NCBI GenBank assembly: GCA_037141255.1
Contig: JBAXCX010000159.1
Span: 1 to 5,331 of the forward strand
DNA length: 5,331 bases
From: IMCC26207 sp037141255
Lineage (GTDB): Bacteria; Actinomycetota; Acidimicrobiia; Acidimicrobiales; Microtrichaceae
Reading direction: 5' to 3'
Shown here: positions 1 to 5,331 of the stretch, piece after piece
Numbering within the stretch: the first letter of the stretch is position 1
Layout of the letters: each line of letters starts with the position of its first letter
Notes under the pieces: model-generated
What the model was told of the DNA's origin: nothing
What the model saw: the letters and a program-made list of their open reading frames with translations, nothing else
The model's database searches: none
Position numbers and translations under genes: made by a program

Positions 1-203
1 AAGTCTCGTTTGCCACCAAGCAGTCGAGTTGCTCCACCCTTGACCTTGGCCTGGGCTCGGTAACAATGCGTGGCCGCACCCTGAGGGTCTAAGTCCCACA
101 GCAGGGTTCGATGACCTGAACGGGCGGACAGGATCGCCAAGTTCACCGCAGCTGCCGTTTTTCCTACGCCACCTTTGGCCCCAGCAACTGCAACCACCCT
201 CAT
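1..203 (-). CDS. ParA-like P-loop ATPase, N-terminal fragment (runs off the left edge)
   Basis: Reading leftward from the ATG at 203, 67 codons are visible before the window ends. The protein opens MRVVAVAGAKGGVGKT, a deviant Walker A motif (KGGVGKT, residues 10-16) with the signature lysine K10 and the P-loop lysine K15. It is followed by the A' segment LLWDLDPQG (about residues 34-42). These two motifs in this spacing are diagnostic of the ParA/MinD/SIMIBI ATPase superfamily, whose members dimerise on ATP and position DNA, plasmids or protein complexes. The fragment is too short to tell a chromosome-partitioning ParA from an orphan ParA-like protein, and no ParB partner is visible. The start is well supported: AGGAG lies 10 nt upstream and there is no long in-frame extension of family-like sequence. 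It is divergent from the cyclic-nucleotide-binding gene, with 127 bp between the two starts. Confidence 0.9.
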   Translation of the reverse strand, partial: MRVVAVAGAKGGVGKTAAAVNLAILSARSGHRTLLWDLDPQGAATHCYRAQAKVKGGATRLLGGKRD

Positions 204-213
204 GTTTCGAACG

Positions 214-218
214 CTCCT
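214..218 (-). promoter_or_regulatory. Shine-Dalgarno of the ParA-like gene
   Basis: The minus strand reads AGGAG with a 10-nt spacer to the ATG at 203. It is the clearest ribosome binding site in the window and fixes the start of the ParA-like gene. No convincing -10/-35 pair could be placed further upstream. Confidence 0.65.
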
Positions 219-316
219 AGAAAATTAGATCCCTGCTATTCAACCTTAGATAGAGCCCACCTGCACAGAACTACATCCGTCAACTGCTTCGCGCTGCATT
301 CATGGTGGCCAGCTTC

Positions 317-322
317 TACTGT
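317..322 (+). promoter_or_regulatory. Candidate -10 element for a leaderless or near-leaderless transcript
   Basis: TACTGT fits the actinobacterial -10 pattern TANNNT and ends 8 nt before the ATG at 331. Transcription would therefore start at or within a base or two of the start codon. No Shine-Dalgarno precedes this ATG, which fits leaderless translation, common in Actinobacteria. No good -35 is seen at 16-18 bp. TANNNT is short and occurs often by chance, so this is a candidate only. Confidence 0.3.
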
Positions 323-330
323 CTATACCC

Positions 331-747
331 ATGACAAAGTTCGTGGATGAGGTCGCAAATATTCCGCTTTTCTCTGCCTGTTCCAAGAAGGACTTGCAAC
401 GCCTGTCTCGGGCTGCAGACGAACTCTCGATTTCTGCAGGCACTGACCTGACCGTGGAGGGAACCATTGGACGCGAGGCCTTTGTGATTCTTTCTGGCAG
501 GGCGGCGGTACTCAAAGCAGGAGAGAAGGTAGCCACCCTGGGGCCAGGCGATCATTTCGGCGAACTCTCGCTTCTTGATGGCGGTCTGCGCACTGCAACC
601 GTGACGGCTTCCACCGACCTCACCGTCTTGGTGTTGTCCAAACCAGCGTTCAACGGTGTACTCGACGAGATCCCAACATTGGCTCACAAACTGTTGGTTT
701 CGGTTGCGCATCGACTGCGCGAGTCCGAGCAATCGCTCAATCACTGA
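331..747 (+). CDS. Stand-alone cyclic nucleotide-binding domain protein
   Basis: 138 aa, essentially one cNMP-binding (CAP_ED/Crp-type) beta-roll domain with no helix-turn-helix or other output domain. The phosphate-binding cassette is visible at residues 73-91: GDHFGELSLLDGGLRTATV, with G77, E78 and R87 in the positions that contact ribose and cyclic phosphate in CAP and PKA. It is preceded by the typical glycine-rich strand FVILSGRAAVL (51-61) and followed by short helices (104-133). The invariant Glu and Arg are kept, so real cAMP or cGMP binding is plausible. Because the DNA-binding domain is missing, it is unlikely to be a Crp transcription factor and more likely acts on a partner protein. 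The stop lies 25 bp before the oxidoreductase start, so the two genes are probably co-transcribed. The chosen ATG has no clear Shine-Dalgarno. The N-terminal helix KFVDEVANIPLFSACSKKDLQRL is family-typical and supports this start. Confidence 0.88.
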   Translation: MTKFVDEVANIPLFSACSKKDLQRLSRAADELSISAGTDLTVEGTIGREAFVILSGRAAVLKAGEKVATLGPGDHFGELSLLDGGLRTATVTASTDLTVLVLSKPAFNGVLDEIPTLAHKLLVSVAHRLRESEQSLNH

Positions 748-772
748 TACCCGCGATAAGTTCACCACTGTT

Positions 773-3022
773 ATGACTGTGACTGAATCGAACCAAGCTC
801 AAGACACCGACGAGAAAGTTCCCGGGCCGCCCCGGTTGCGCCCCAATCAGATCGCCATCGTCATCGGAGTCGGCATAGCAGTAGTCGTTGCTTTTTCTGG
901 AGTTGCTGCCACTGTTTTCCAGTTCCATGACGACAGCGCTATCCAGCGCGAGGTATTCGAAAACATCCCTGGCCCCATCAGGCTGGCCTTCTACACGGTC
1001 ATCCCCATGATGTTTGTCTACGGGGCAGTCATGTTCTCGTACCGGGTTCGCAACTGGGAACGCGGCGGCCCTGATAAGCGAGATATCACACGCAAGAACG
1101 GCAAAGCCCGTATGGCACGCCTTCGCACCGGGCTCTACATGCAGACTCTGCTACGCGATCCCGCTGCAGGAATCATGCACTCGATGATCTACTTCGGTTT
1201 CTTGGTGCTGCTCGCCGTCACCTCGGTGCTTGAGATCAATCACCAACTCCCCGTGGGCCTGAAATTCCTCCATGGTTCGGTCTACGAGGGCTACGCCTTC
1301 ATTGGTGACCTTGCAGGCGCAGTCTTCCTCGGCGGAATTGTCTGGGCGATTCTGCGGCGCTATGTGCAGCGGCCGTATCGCATCCGCATCAAGTCAAAGC
1401 CAGAGCACGCAATCATCTTGGGCACGCTATTTGCCATAGGTGTCACGGGCTTTTTAGCCGAGATGTTCCGCATTGCTCTCGTGGGACGGCCAAGCTTCGA
1501 GAAGTGGTCCTTTATTGGGTACCCACTTTCTGGGCTCGTGCAGAACCTCAGCACTCTGTCGGGATGGCATCAGGCGATGTGGATGCTGCATGTGTTCACC
1601 TTCATTGCCTTTTTGGTAATTCTGCCGACCACAATGCTGCGGCACATCTTTACCTCTCCGCTCAACATGTACCTGTCCGTCAAGGACCGGCCAAAGGGCG
1701 CGATGAAGCCCATGCCCAACCTGATGGAAACCGAACTCGAAACCTTCGGTGCTTCAGTGGTCGAGGACTTCACGTGGAAACAACTCCTCGACACCGATGC
1801 ATGCACCATGTGCGGACGTTGCACCTCTGTCTGCCCAGCACATGCCACCGGCAAGCCACTTGACCCGAGAGAGATCGTGCTCAAGTCGGGTGCTGTCATG
1901 GCTGCTTCTGGGTCGCCCGTGGTATCGCCTCCAATCGGCGAAGACCCGCAGATTGTGATCGCCGCCAACTCACTGTTTGAGCGCATCACGGCCGAGGAAG
2001 TTTGGGCCTGCACCACCTGTAAGGCTTGCGATGAGAACTGCCCAGTCAACATCGAGATCCTCGATAAGATCCTTGACATGCGTCGCTATCTGACGCTGAT
2101 GGAATCAGACTTCCCAACAGAGCTCGGTAACGCATACCGGGGCATGGAGAACTCGGGCAACCCTTGGGGAATGTCACAAACTGACCGTGGGAACTGGGCA
2201 AAGAACCTAGATGGAATCACCATCTTGGACGGCGGCGACCCGTTTACCGCTGAGTACCTGTATTGGGTGGGCTGCGCTGGTTCCTTTGACGACAAGAACC
2301 AAAAAGTCACCCAGGCGATGGCCAAGTTGTTGCAGCGTGCCGGAGTCAGCTTCGCCATTCTCGGCCCAGCCGAAAACTGCACCGGAGACCCAGCTCGGCG
2401 CTCTGGAAATGAGTACATCTTCCAGATGCTCGCTACCCAAAACATCGAGACCCTCGACGGCATGGGTGTTCGCAAAATCATCACCCAGTGCCCACATTGC
2501 TTCAACACTTTAGAAAACGAATACCCACAACTCGGCGGCAACTACGAGGTGCTGCATCACAGCCAGTTCCTGGAAGAACTCATTGATTCAGGGCAGCTCG
2601 ATATGACAGGAGCCAAGCTCGAAGAGCGCATGGTCTACCACGACTCCTGTTACTTGGGACGCCACAACGATGTCTACTTGGCACCGCGCAAAGTCCTAGG
2701 TTCGCTCAAGGGAATCGAGATTGTCGAAGCTGAGCGCAACGGCACCAAGGGAATGTGCTGCGGTGCTGGCGGCGCTCGCATGTGGATGGAAGAGAGCACC
2801 GGCAAGCAAGTCAACGTTGAGCGTTCCCAAGAACTCATCGCCACCGGAGCCACGCGCATCGCGACGGCCTGCCCCTTCTGCTACATCATGATCGACGATG
2901 GCGTAAAGGCTCAGGGTATGGAAGAAGACCAGGTCAAGGTTGGCGACCTTGCCATGCACGTTCTTGAGGCACTCGAGAATGCGGATCCACTCGGCGATCG
3001 TGGTCTGCAACTCGAGGCCTGA
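773..3022 (+). CDS. etfD: EtfD-like membrane iron-sulfur oxidoreductase (NarI-like + 4Fe-4S + two CCG domains)
   Basis: 749 aa. The N-terminal third resembles a NarI-type cytochrome b domain with about six membrane helices (near 25-50, 68-91, 132-153, 172-196, 211-235, 265-290). H136, H212, H266 and H273 are possible haem ligands. Next come two 4Fe-4S motifs, CxxCxxCxxxCP at C344-C354 and C413-C423, then two HdrD/GlpC-type CCG domains. Domain 1 has C501, C536 (followed by Thr, not a second Cys) and CPHC 573-576; domain 2 has C626, CCG 662-664 and CPFC 700-703. This layout matches the actinobacterial family of Mycobacterium tuberculosis Rv0338c (EtfD), an 882-aa protein reported to reoxidise electron-transfer flavoprotein during acyl-CoA oxidation. 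Quinone is the presumed acceptor. The frame is open upstream to an ATG at 656, but that part overlaps the preceding gene and looks non-homologous, so the ATG at 773 (MTVTESN) is preferred, although its Shine-Dalgarno is weak. No etfAB genes lie in the window, so the electron donor is inferred. Confidence 0.9.
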   Translation: MTVTESNQAQDTDEKVPGPPRLRPNQIAIVIGVGIAVVVAFSGVAATVFQFHDDSAIQREVFENIPGPIRLAFYTVIPMMFVYGAVMFSYRVRNWERGGPDKRDITRKNGKARMARLRTGLYMQTLLRDPAAGIMHSMIYFGFLVLLAVTSVLEINHQLPVGLKFLHGSVYEGYAFIGDLAGAVFLGGIVWAILRRYVQRPYRIRIKSKPEHAIILGTLFAIGVTGFLAEMFRIALVGRPSFEKWSFIGYPLSGLVQNLSTLSGWHQAMWMLHVFTFIAFLVILPTTMLRHIFTSPLNMYLSVKDRPKGAMKPMPNLMETELETFGASVVEDFTWKQLLDTDACTMCGRCTSVCPAHATGKPLDPREIVLKSGAVMAASGSPVVSPPIGEDPQIVIAANSLFERITAEEVWACTTCKACDENCPVNIEILDKILDMRRYLTLMESDFPTELGNAYRGMENSGNPWGMSQTDRGNWAKNLDGITILDGGDPFTAEYLYWVGCAGSFDDKNQKVTQAMAKLLQRAGVSFAILGPAENCTGDPARRSGNEYIFQMLATQNIETLDGMGVRKIITQCPHCFNTLENEYPQLGGNYEVLHHSQFLEELIDSGQLDMTGAKLEERMVYHDSCYLGRHNDVYLAPRKVLGSLKGIEIVEAERNGTKGMCCGAGGARMWMEESTGKQVNVERSQELIATGATRIATACPFCYIMIDDGVKAQGMEEDQVKVGDLAMHVLEALENADPLGDRGLQLEA

Positions 3023-3430
3023 GTGAGCGCAAGGGTGCTCATCTGCGAGGATCAGCCCCAAGTAGCCGACATACTGCTCGCTGTGCTGCGCACTGCCGGT
3101 TTCGAAGCGCAGTCCTTAGCTCGGGCGGCTGACGTGGCCGATGTGTTACTGCAGGAGTCTGTGGCGGTTCTGCTGGTATCGCTCAGTGGTCGCGATGCTT
3201 CCGCAAGTTACGAACTTGTCAGTCAGCTCCGCGGCCGCCCAGAGCCAGTTCTCAACCAGGCTGCGATTCTGGTCATGAGCGATCAGCCGTTAGCGCCAGA
3301 CTGCAGTGCTGATGCAGCGTTGCGAAGACCCGTGGATGCTCAGCGGCTTGTGGATGCAGTCACTGAGGTGGCAGCCACGAGCGCCCTGTCAAGGGAACTC
3401 AGAAGAAACGCAGCTCAGGTCTCTGAGTAG
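3023..3430 (+). CDS. Degenerate (pseudo-)receiver domain protein
   Basis: 135 aa with the fold pattern of a CheY-like receiver: strand 1 ARVLICEDQP with the acidic pair E8-D9, strand 3 VAVLLVSLSG (47-56), strand 4 AAILVMSDQP (80-89), and strand 5 plus last helix AALRRPVDAQRLVDAV (98-113). The position expected to carry the phospho-acceptor Asp at the end of strand 3 is Ser (S53), and the conserved Lys before Pro is Arg (R102). The switch Thr/Ser is kept (S86). Phosphorylation is therefore unlikely and the domain probably works as a protein-interaction module. No output domain follows. The GTG start abuts the TGA of the oxidoreductase gene with no gap, and GAGG at 3014-3017 sits 5 nt upstream, indicating tight translational coupling. 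The last 16 bp overlap the convergent dCTP deaminase gene. Receiver assignment is from pattern reading and is less certain than the neighbouring calls. Confidence 0.75.
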   Translation: MSARVLICEDQPQVADILLAVLRTAGFEAQSLARAADVADVLLQESVAVLLVSLSGRDASASYELVSQLRGRPEPVLNQAAILVMSDQPLAPDCSADAALRRPVDAQRLVDAVTEVAATSALSRELRRNAAQVSE

Positions 3431-3984
3431 TTCTCGGAGTACTTCGAGGCAACTGCTCCGCTTTGGCCTTGGTATTTCGACCCAAGATCCGGGTGACCAT
3501 ACGGGCGTTCGGCGGCGCGATCCATCTGTTCGAAAACCATCTGCGCAATCTTCATTCCCGGACGCAGCAGAATCGGCAGGTTTGCCACGTTGGACAACTC
3601 CAACACAATGACACCCGAGAATCCTGGGTCGACAAAACCTGCCGTGGCGTGAACCTGCAGACCCATGCGGCCAAGACTGCTCTTGCCGTTGACGATGCCA
3701 ACAAGATCATCGGGAAGGCCAAACCTTTCGGCAGTATGACCAAGGGCAAACTCACCGGGGTGCAATACGAACGGCTCACCCACGGCAACCTCGACGACTT
3801 CCATCAAGTTCTCGTCATGCACCATGGGGTCAATGTGGGTGAGGCGACTGTTGCGCATGACCCGAAACTGCGTGCCAAGACGCACGTCTACAGAGGCGGG
3901 CTGCACAAGGTCGCTGTCATAGGGGTGAATGCTCAGTCGACCTTGATCAACCAGAGCACGAATGGAGGCATCAGCAAGAATCAT
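3415..3984 (-). CDS. dcd: dCTP deaminase, probably bifunctional (dCTP deaminase/dUTPase)
   Basis: 189 aa, full length for the family. It deaminates dCTP in the cytosol on the route to dUMP for thymidylate synthesis. Visible motifs are LVQPASVDVRLG (26-37), HPGEFALG (75-82), GKSSLGRMGL (100-109), TAGFVDPGFSG (114-124), LELSN (128-132), RPGMKIAQ (141-148) and SKYQGQSG (169-176). By alignment to E. coli Dcd, S102, R106, A115 and E129 correspond to catalytic-site residues S111, R115, A124 and E138. The segment TAG-F-V-DPGF, rather than the TAHRIDPGW of the monofunctional E. coli enzyme, matches the M. tuberculosis Rv0321 and archaeal bifunctional type, which release dUMP directly. That functional distinction is inferred. 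The ATG has a short-spaced GAGG 3 nt upstream. The gene lies 60 bp downstream of the GH6 lipoprotein gene on the same strand and converges on the receiver gene. Confidence 0.96.
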   Translation of the reverse strand: MILADASIRALVDQGRLSIHPYDSDLVQPASVDVRLGTQFRVMRNSRLTHIDPMVHDENLMEVVEVAVGEPFVLHPGEFALGHTAERFGLPDDLVGIVNGKSSLGRMGLQVHATAGFVDPGFSGVIVLELSNVANLPILLRPGMKIAQMVFEQMDRAAERPYGHPDLGSKYQGQSGAVASKYSENYSET

Positions 3985-3988
3985 CGCC

Positions 3989-4004
3989 TCGAACCGTAGT
4001 GCGA
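3989..4004. promoter_or_regulatory. Candidate LexA (SOS-box-like) operator in the dcd promoter
   Basis: The plus strand reads TCGAAC-CGTA-GTGCGA, matching 11 of the 12 fixed bases of the actinobacterial LexA box TCGAAC-N4-GTTCGA. The palindrome extends by one more C/G pair on the outside. It starts 5 nt upstream of the dcd ATG and fully covers the candidate -10 (3993-3998), a position where a bound repressor would block initiation. The purine usually found next to the left half-site is absent. Function is inferred from similarity and placement. Confidence 0.4.
3993..3998 (-). promoter_or_regulatory. Candidate -10 element of dcd
   Basis: The minus strand reads TACGGT (TANNNT), ending 8 nt before the dcd ATG, the same spacing as the candidate -10 before the cyclic-nucleotide-binding gene. 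If used, the dcd transcript is leaderless or nearly so, and dcd can be expressed separately from the upstream GH6 gene. No clear -35 was found. Confidence 0.3.
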
Positions 4005-4044
4005 GTACGCGGTCGTTCCCGCAGCGAACCGATTTTCTCTCTTC

Positions 4045-5289
4045 TTAGTTCTGGTTGCTAGCTAGTTGCTCTGCGCCTTGTTGCCACCAAGTTCCAGCCG
4101 AGGGTCCACCGTTGCACTCACCATCGCTCTCACCGGGCTGCTTGATCCACAATTCGGCAACCATGTTGATGCTCGGTGTATCAAAGGTTGGCTCGGTTCC
4201 AATACGGGCCCCAGAGGGGTTGCACCATTGTGCTGGGGGAACTGTCCCGCCTGATCGGGAGATGTCAACCACATACTCCTTGCCGAGTACGTTCGACAGG
4301 TCATCACCGTAGATCTGCACCTCGTTCAGGTGAACAAAGTTCGACACGTTGAGCGCAAATCCATCGGCCTTTTCCACGCCAGCAGCACGCAGTCTTGCGG
4401 CCTGATCACCTACCGATTTCCACCCGGGATGACCTCCGTCTACGTACACATAGGTAGAGGGATTGACCTTCAATGCCTGAACTGCCGAGGCAATCACTCC
4501 AGGATCGCCACAGTCCTGGGAACTGGCATCGGGCTCAGCCACCACAATCGCTGCAGTGTCACCGAGTTGCGTCGCAAGGTCCTGCACAGCCCTGAGATAC
4601 GCCGCTGACTCCTTCGAGCTGCTAGTCGACGCGGCGGTGTTCGAAGAAAAACCACCGCAATCTCGCTGCGGACGGAGGTACAGCACGAAGACCGGTACGG
4701 AATCGTTACGCTCTGCCTCGCTCAGCGCAGACTCAACGGCACCCGGAGCAGTATCGGCATCAGTGAGCCACACTGCAGTGGGCGTAGTGGAAATGGATTT
4801 GGGAGCGATTGCGGGTGCTGCACTCGTATCAGTGATCTGCATACCAATAAACGGCCGCGTTGTGTCGCTCAAGTGATCAACGTCAAGGACGCATCCGGAT
4901 GGGTCCACCGTAACCTCTTGCGCCGAGTCACTCAGCACAAGGCTGCTCCATTCGGGATTCACCGGGACCTCGGAACTCTTTCCATCGGTGGTCACCTTGA
5001 TGCCGTTGGCGCAATCGCCCTGACTCCTCCACCGCACCCACAGCCGGTTTCCACCCCAGTTGAAACTGAATGGCTGGTCTATGCCTGCCTGATAGGCACC
5101 CGAGGTGGCTTCTGAGCCTTTGGACTCAACGCCCGCAGGCGCGGCCACCTCTGGCCCTGAAATGTCTGAGCTGCTGCTGCAGCTTGCAGCAAAGAGGAGC
5201 GCTCCTGCTAGCGCTGACAGGACTCTTAGGGTTGATTGAGTTGGGGTTGATTGAGTTGGGGTTGATTGAGTCAGTCGAAAAGGTGCCAT
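4045..5289 (-). CDS. Glycoside hydrolase family 6 (cellulase-type) lipoprotein
   Basis: 414 aa from the ATG at 5289. A hydrophobic core (residues 23-35) leads to LFAASC with C37 as the probable lipidated cysteine, followed by a Ser-rich linker, so export and membrane anchoring are expected. Residues about 65-160 form a beta-rich region of unknown type. From about 165 to the end the GH6 pattern is clear: LRPQRDCGG (D210), VAEPDAS (D254), VYVDGGHPGW (D284), NVSN (314-317), VDISRSG (D342), WCNPSG (355-360) and WIKQPGESDG (K383, E387, D389). D210, D254 and D389 correspond to the key aspartates of Trichoderma Cel6A (D175, D221, D401), and C211/C260 and C356/C392 could form the family disulfides. 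Action on beta-1,4-glucan is the family expectation; substrate is unproven. The domain is compact, about 250 aa against roughly 290 or more in well-known members. No Shine-Dalgarno precedes the ATG and the frame stays open to the window edge, so the start may lie outside. Confidence 0.88.
   Translation of the reverse strand: MAPFRLTQSTPTQSTPTQSTLRVLSALAGALLFAASCSSSSDISGPEVAAPAGVESKGSEATSGAYQAGIDQPFSFNWGGNRLWVRWRSQGDCANGIKVTTDGKSSEVPVNPEWSSLVLSDSAQEVTVDPSGCVLDVDHLSDTTRPFIGMQITDTSAAPAIAPKSISTTPTAVWLTDADTAPGAVESALSEAERNDSVPVFVLYLRPQRDCGGFSSNTAASTSSSKESAAYLRAVQDLATQLGDTAAIVVAEPDASSQDCGDPGVIASAVQALKVNPSTYVYVDGGHPGWKSVGDQAARLRAAGVEKADGFALNVSNFVHLNEVQIYGDDLSNVLGKEYVVDISRSGGTVPPAQWCNPSGARIGTEPTFDTPSINMVAELWIKQPGESDGECNGGPSAGTWWQQGAEQLASNQN
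5231..5271. repeat. 15-bp in-frame tandem repeat (about 2.7 copies)
   Basis: The unit GTTGATTGAGTTGGG occurs at 5231-5245 and 5246-5260 and is followed by a partial copy at 5261-5271. The two full copies are identical. Read on the minus strand it encodes the pentapeptide TQSTP, giving TQSTPTQSTPTQST at residues 7-20 of the GH6 lipoprotein, ahead of the signal-peptide core. The unit length is a multiple of three, so copy-number change would keep the frame. Confidence 0.9.
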
Positions 5290-5331
5290 GGGTGGTTTTT
5301 TGGTGTTTTTGGTTGTGTCAGTTGTTGTGTC
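5290..5331. other. Low-complexity TG-rich (plus strand) leader of the GH6 gene
   Basis: On the plus strand this stretch is almost only G and T; on the minus strand it is A/C-rich. It is open in the lipoprotein frame, reading TTTDTTKNTKKPP directly before the annotated Met, so it could be coding from a start outside the window or an untranslated leader. No Shine-Dalgarno or TANNNT element was found in it. Confidence 0.5.

Noticed and set aside
207..222. TCGAAC half-site just upstream of the ParA-like gene as a second LexA box
   Set aside because: The second half reads CTAGAA, matching GTTCGA at only two of six bases.
278..283. TTGACG on the minus strand as a -35 for the ParA-like gene
   Set aside because: It is a good hexamer, but no TANNNT lies at 16-19 bp; the nearest candidate (TATCTA) is 25 bp away.
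316..768. 150-residue minus-strand frame opposite the cyclic-nucleotide-binding gene
   Set aside because: It mirrors a gene whose phosphate-binding cassette is clearly conserved; no motif is seen in the antisense product.
656..772. Upstream in-frame ATG that would extend the oxidoreductase by 39 residues
   Set aside because: It lies inside the cyclic-nucleotide-binding gene in another frame, and the extra residues (MYSTRSQHW...) look like shadow sequence with no family similarity; the ATG at 773 leaves a normal short intergenic gap.
1570..2541. Long minus-strand frames of 169 and 151 residues inside the oxidoreductase gene
   Set aside because: They are antisense shadows of a conserved GC-rich gene; their composition (Cys/Pro/Ser-rich, no domains) is that of a non-coding frame.
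3414..3427. Palindrome at the convergent stop codons as a bidirectional terminator
   Set aside because: The stem is only 5 bp and neither strand has a following T-tract.
3463..3999. 178-residue open frame on the plus strand opposite dcd
   Set aside because: It is antisense to a fully conserved dCTP deaminase, shows no recognisable motif and has no ribosome binding site.
4015..4029. GTTC-N7-GAAC inverted repeat between the GH6 gene and dcd as a terminator
   Set aside because: The 4-bp stem is too weak and no T-tract follows on the minus strand.
4056..4065. CTAGCTAG palindrome near the end of the GH6 gene
   Set aside because: An 8-bp palindrome inside coding sequence (Leu-Ala-Ser codons) with no partner elements is expected by chance.

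Overview
The window looks like chromosomal DNA from an actinobacterium (Actinomycetota). The basis is fairly GC-rich coding sequence, an EtfD/Rv0338c-type membrane iron-sulfur oxidoreductase, a dCTP deaminase of the type found in mycobacteria, GTG start use, promoter-like TANNNT elements lying almost on start codons, and a LexA-box-like palindrome of the actinobacterial/Gram-positive form. Genus cannot be decided from the sequence. There are no RNA genes, insertion sequences or CRISPR repeats.

Left end (1-330): the N-terminal 67 codons of a ParA-like P-loop ATPase run leftward out of the window. It has a good Shine-Dalgarno. A 127-bp divergent intergenic region separates it from the next gene.

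Centre, plus strand (331-3430): three closely packed genes form a probable operon. They encode a stand-alone cyclic-nucleotide-binding-domain protein, a 749-aa membrane-anchored FeS oxidoreductase with six predicted membrane segments, two 4Fe-4S motifs and two CCG domains (EtfD-like, probably passing electrons from electron-transfer flavoprotein to the respiratory quinone), and a small receiver-like protein that has lost its phospho-acceptor aspartate. A nucleotide sensor and a pseudo-receiver flanking one electron-transfer enzyme is the most interesting arrangement here. It suggests post-translational or signal-linked control of fatty-acid/acyl-CoA oxidation, but that is inference.

Right part, minus strand (3415-5331): dCTP deaminase, probably bifunctional with dUTPase activity, converges on the receiver gene with a 16-bp tail-to-tail overlap. 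Its promoter region carries a near-match to a LexA (SOS) operator covering the likely -10 element. Upstream of it on the same strand is a predicted surface lipoprotein with a compact glycoside hydrolase family 6 (cellulase-type) domain that retains its catalytic aspartates. The start of that gene carries an in-frame 15-bp tandem repeat, giving TQSTP peptide repeats ahead of the signal-peptide core, and the frame stays open to the window edge, so the true start is uncertain.
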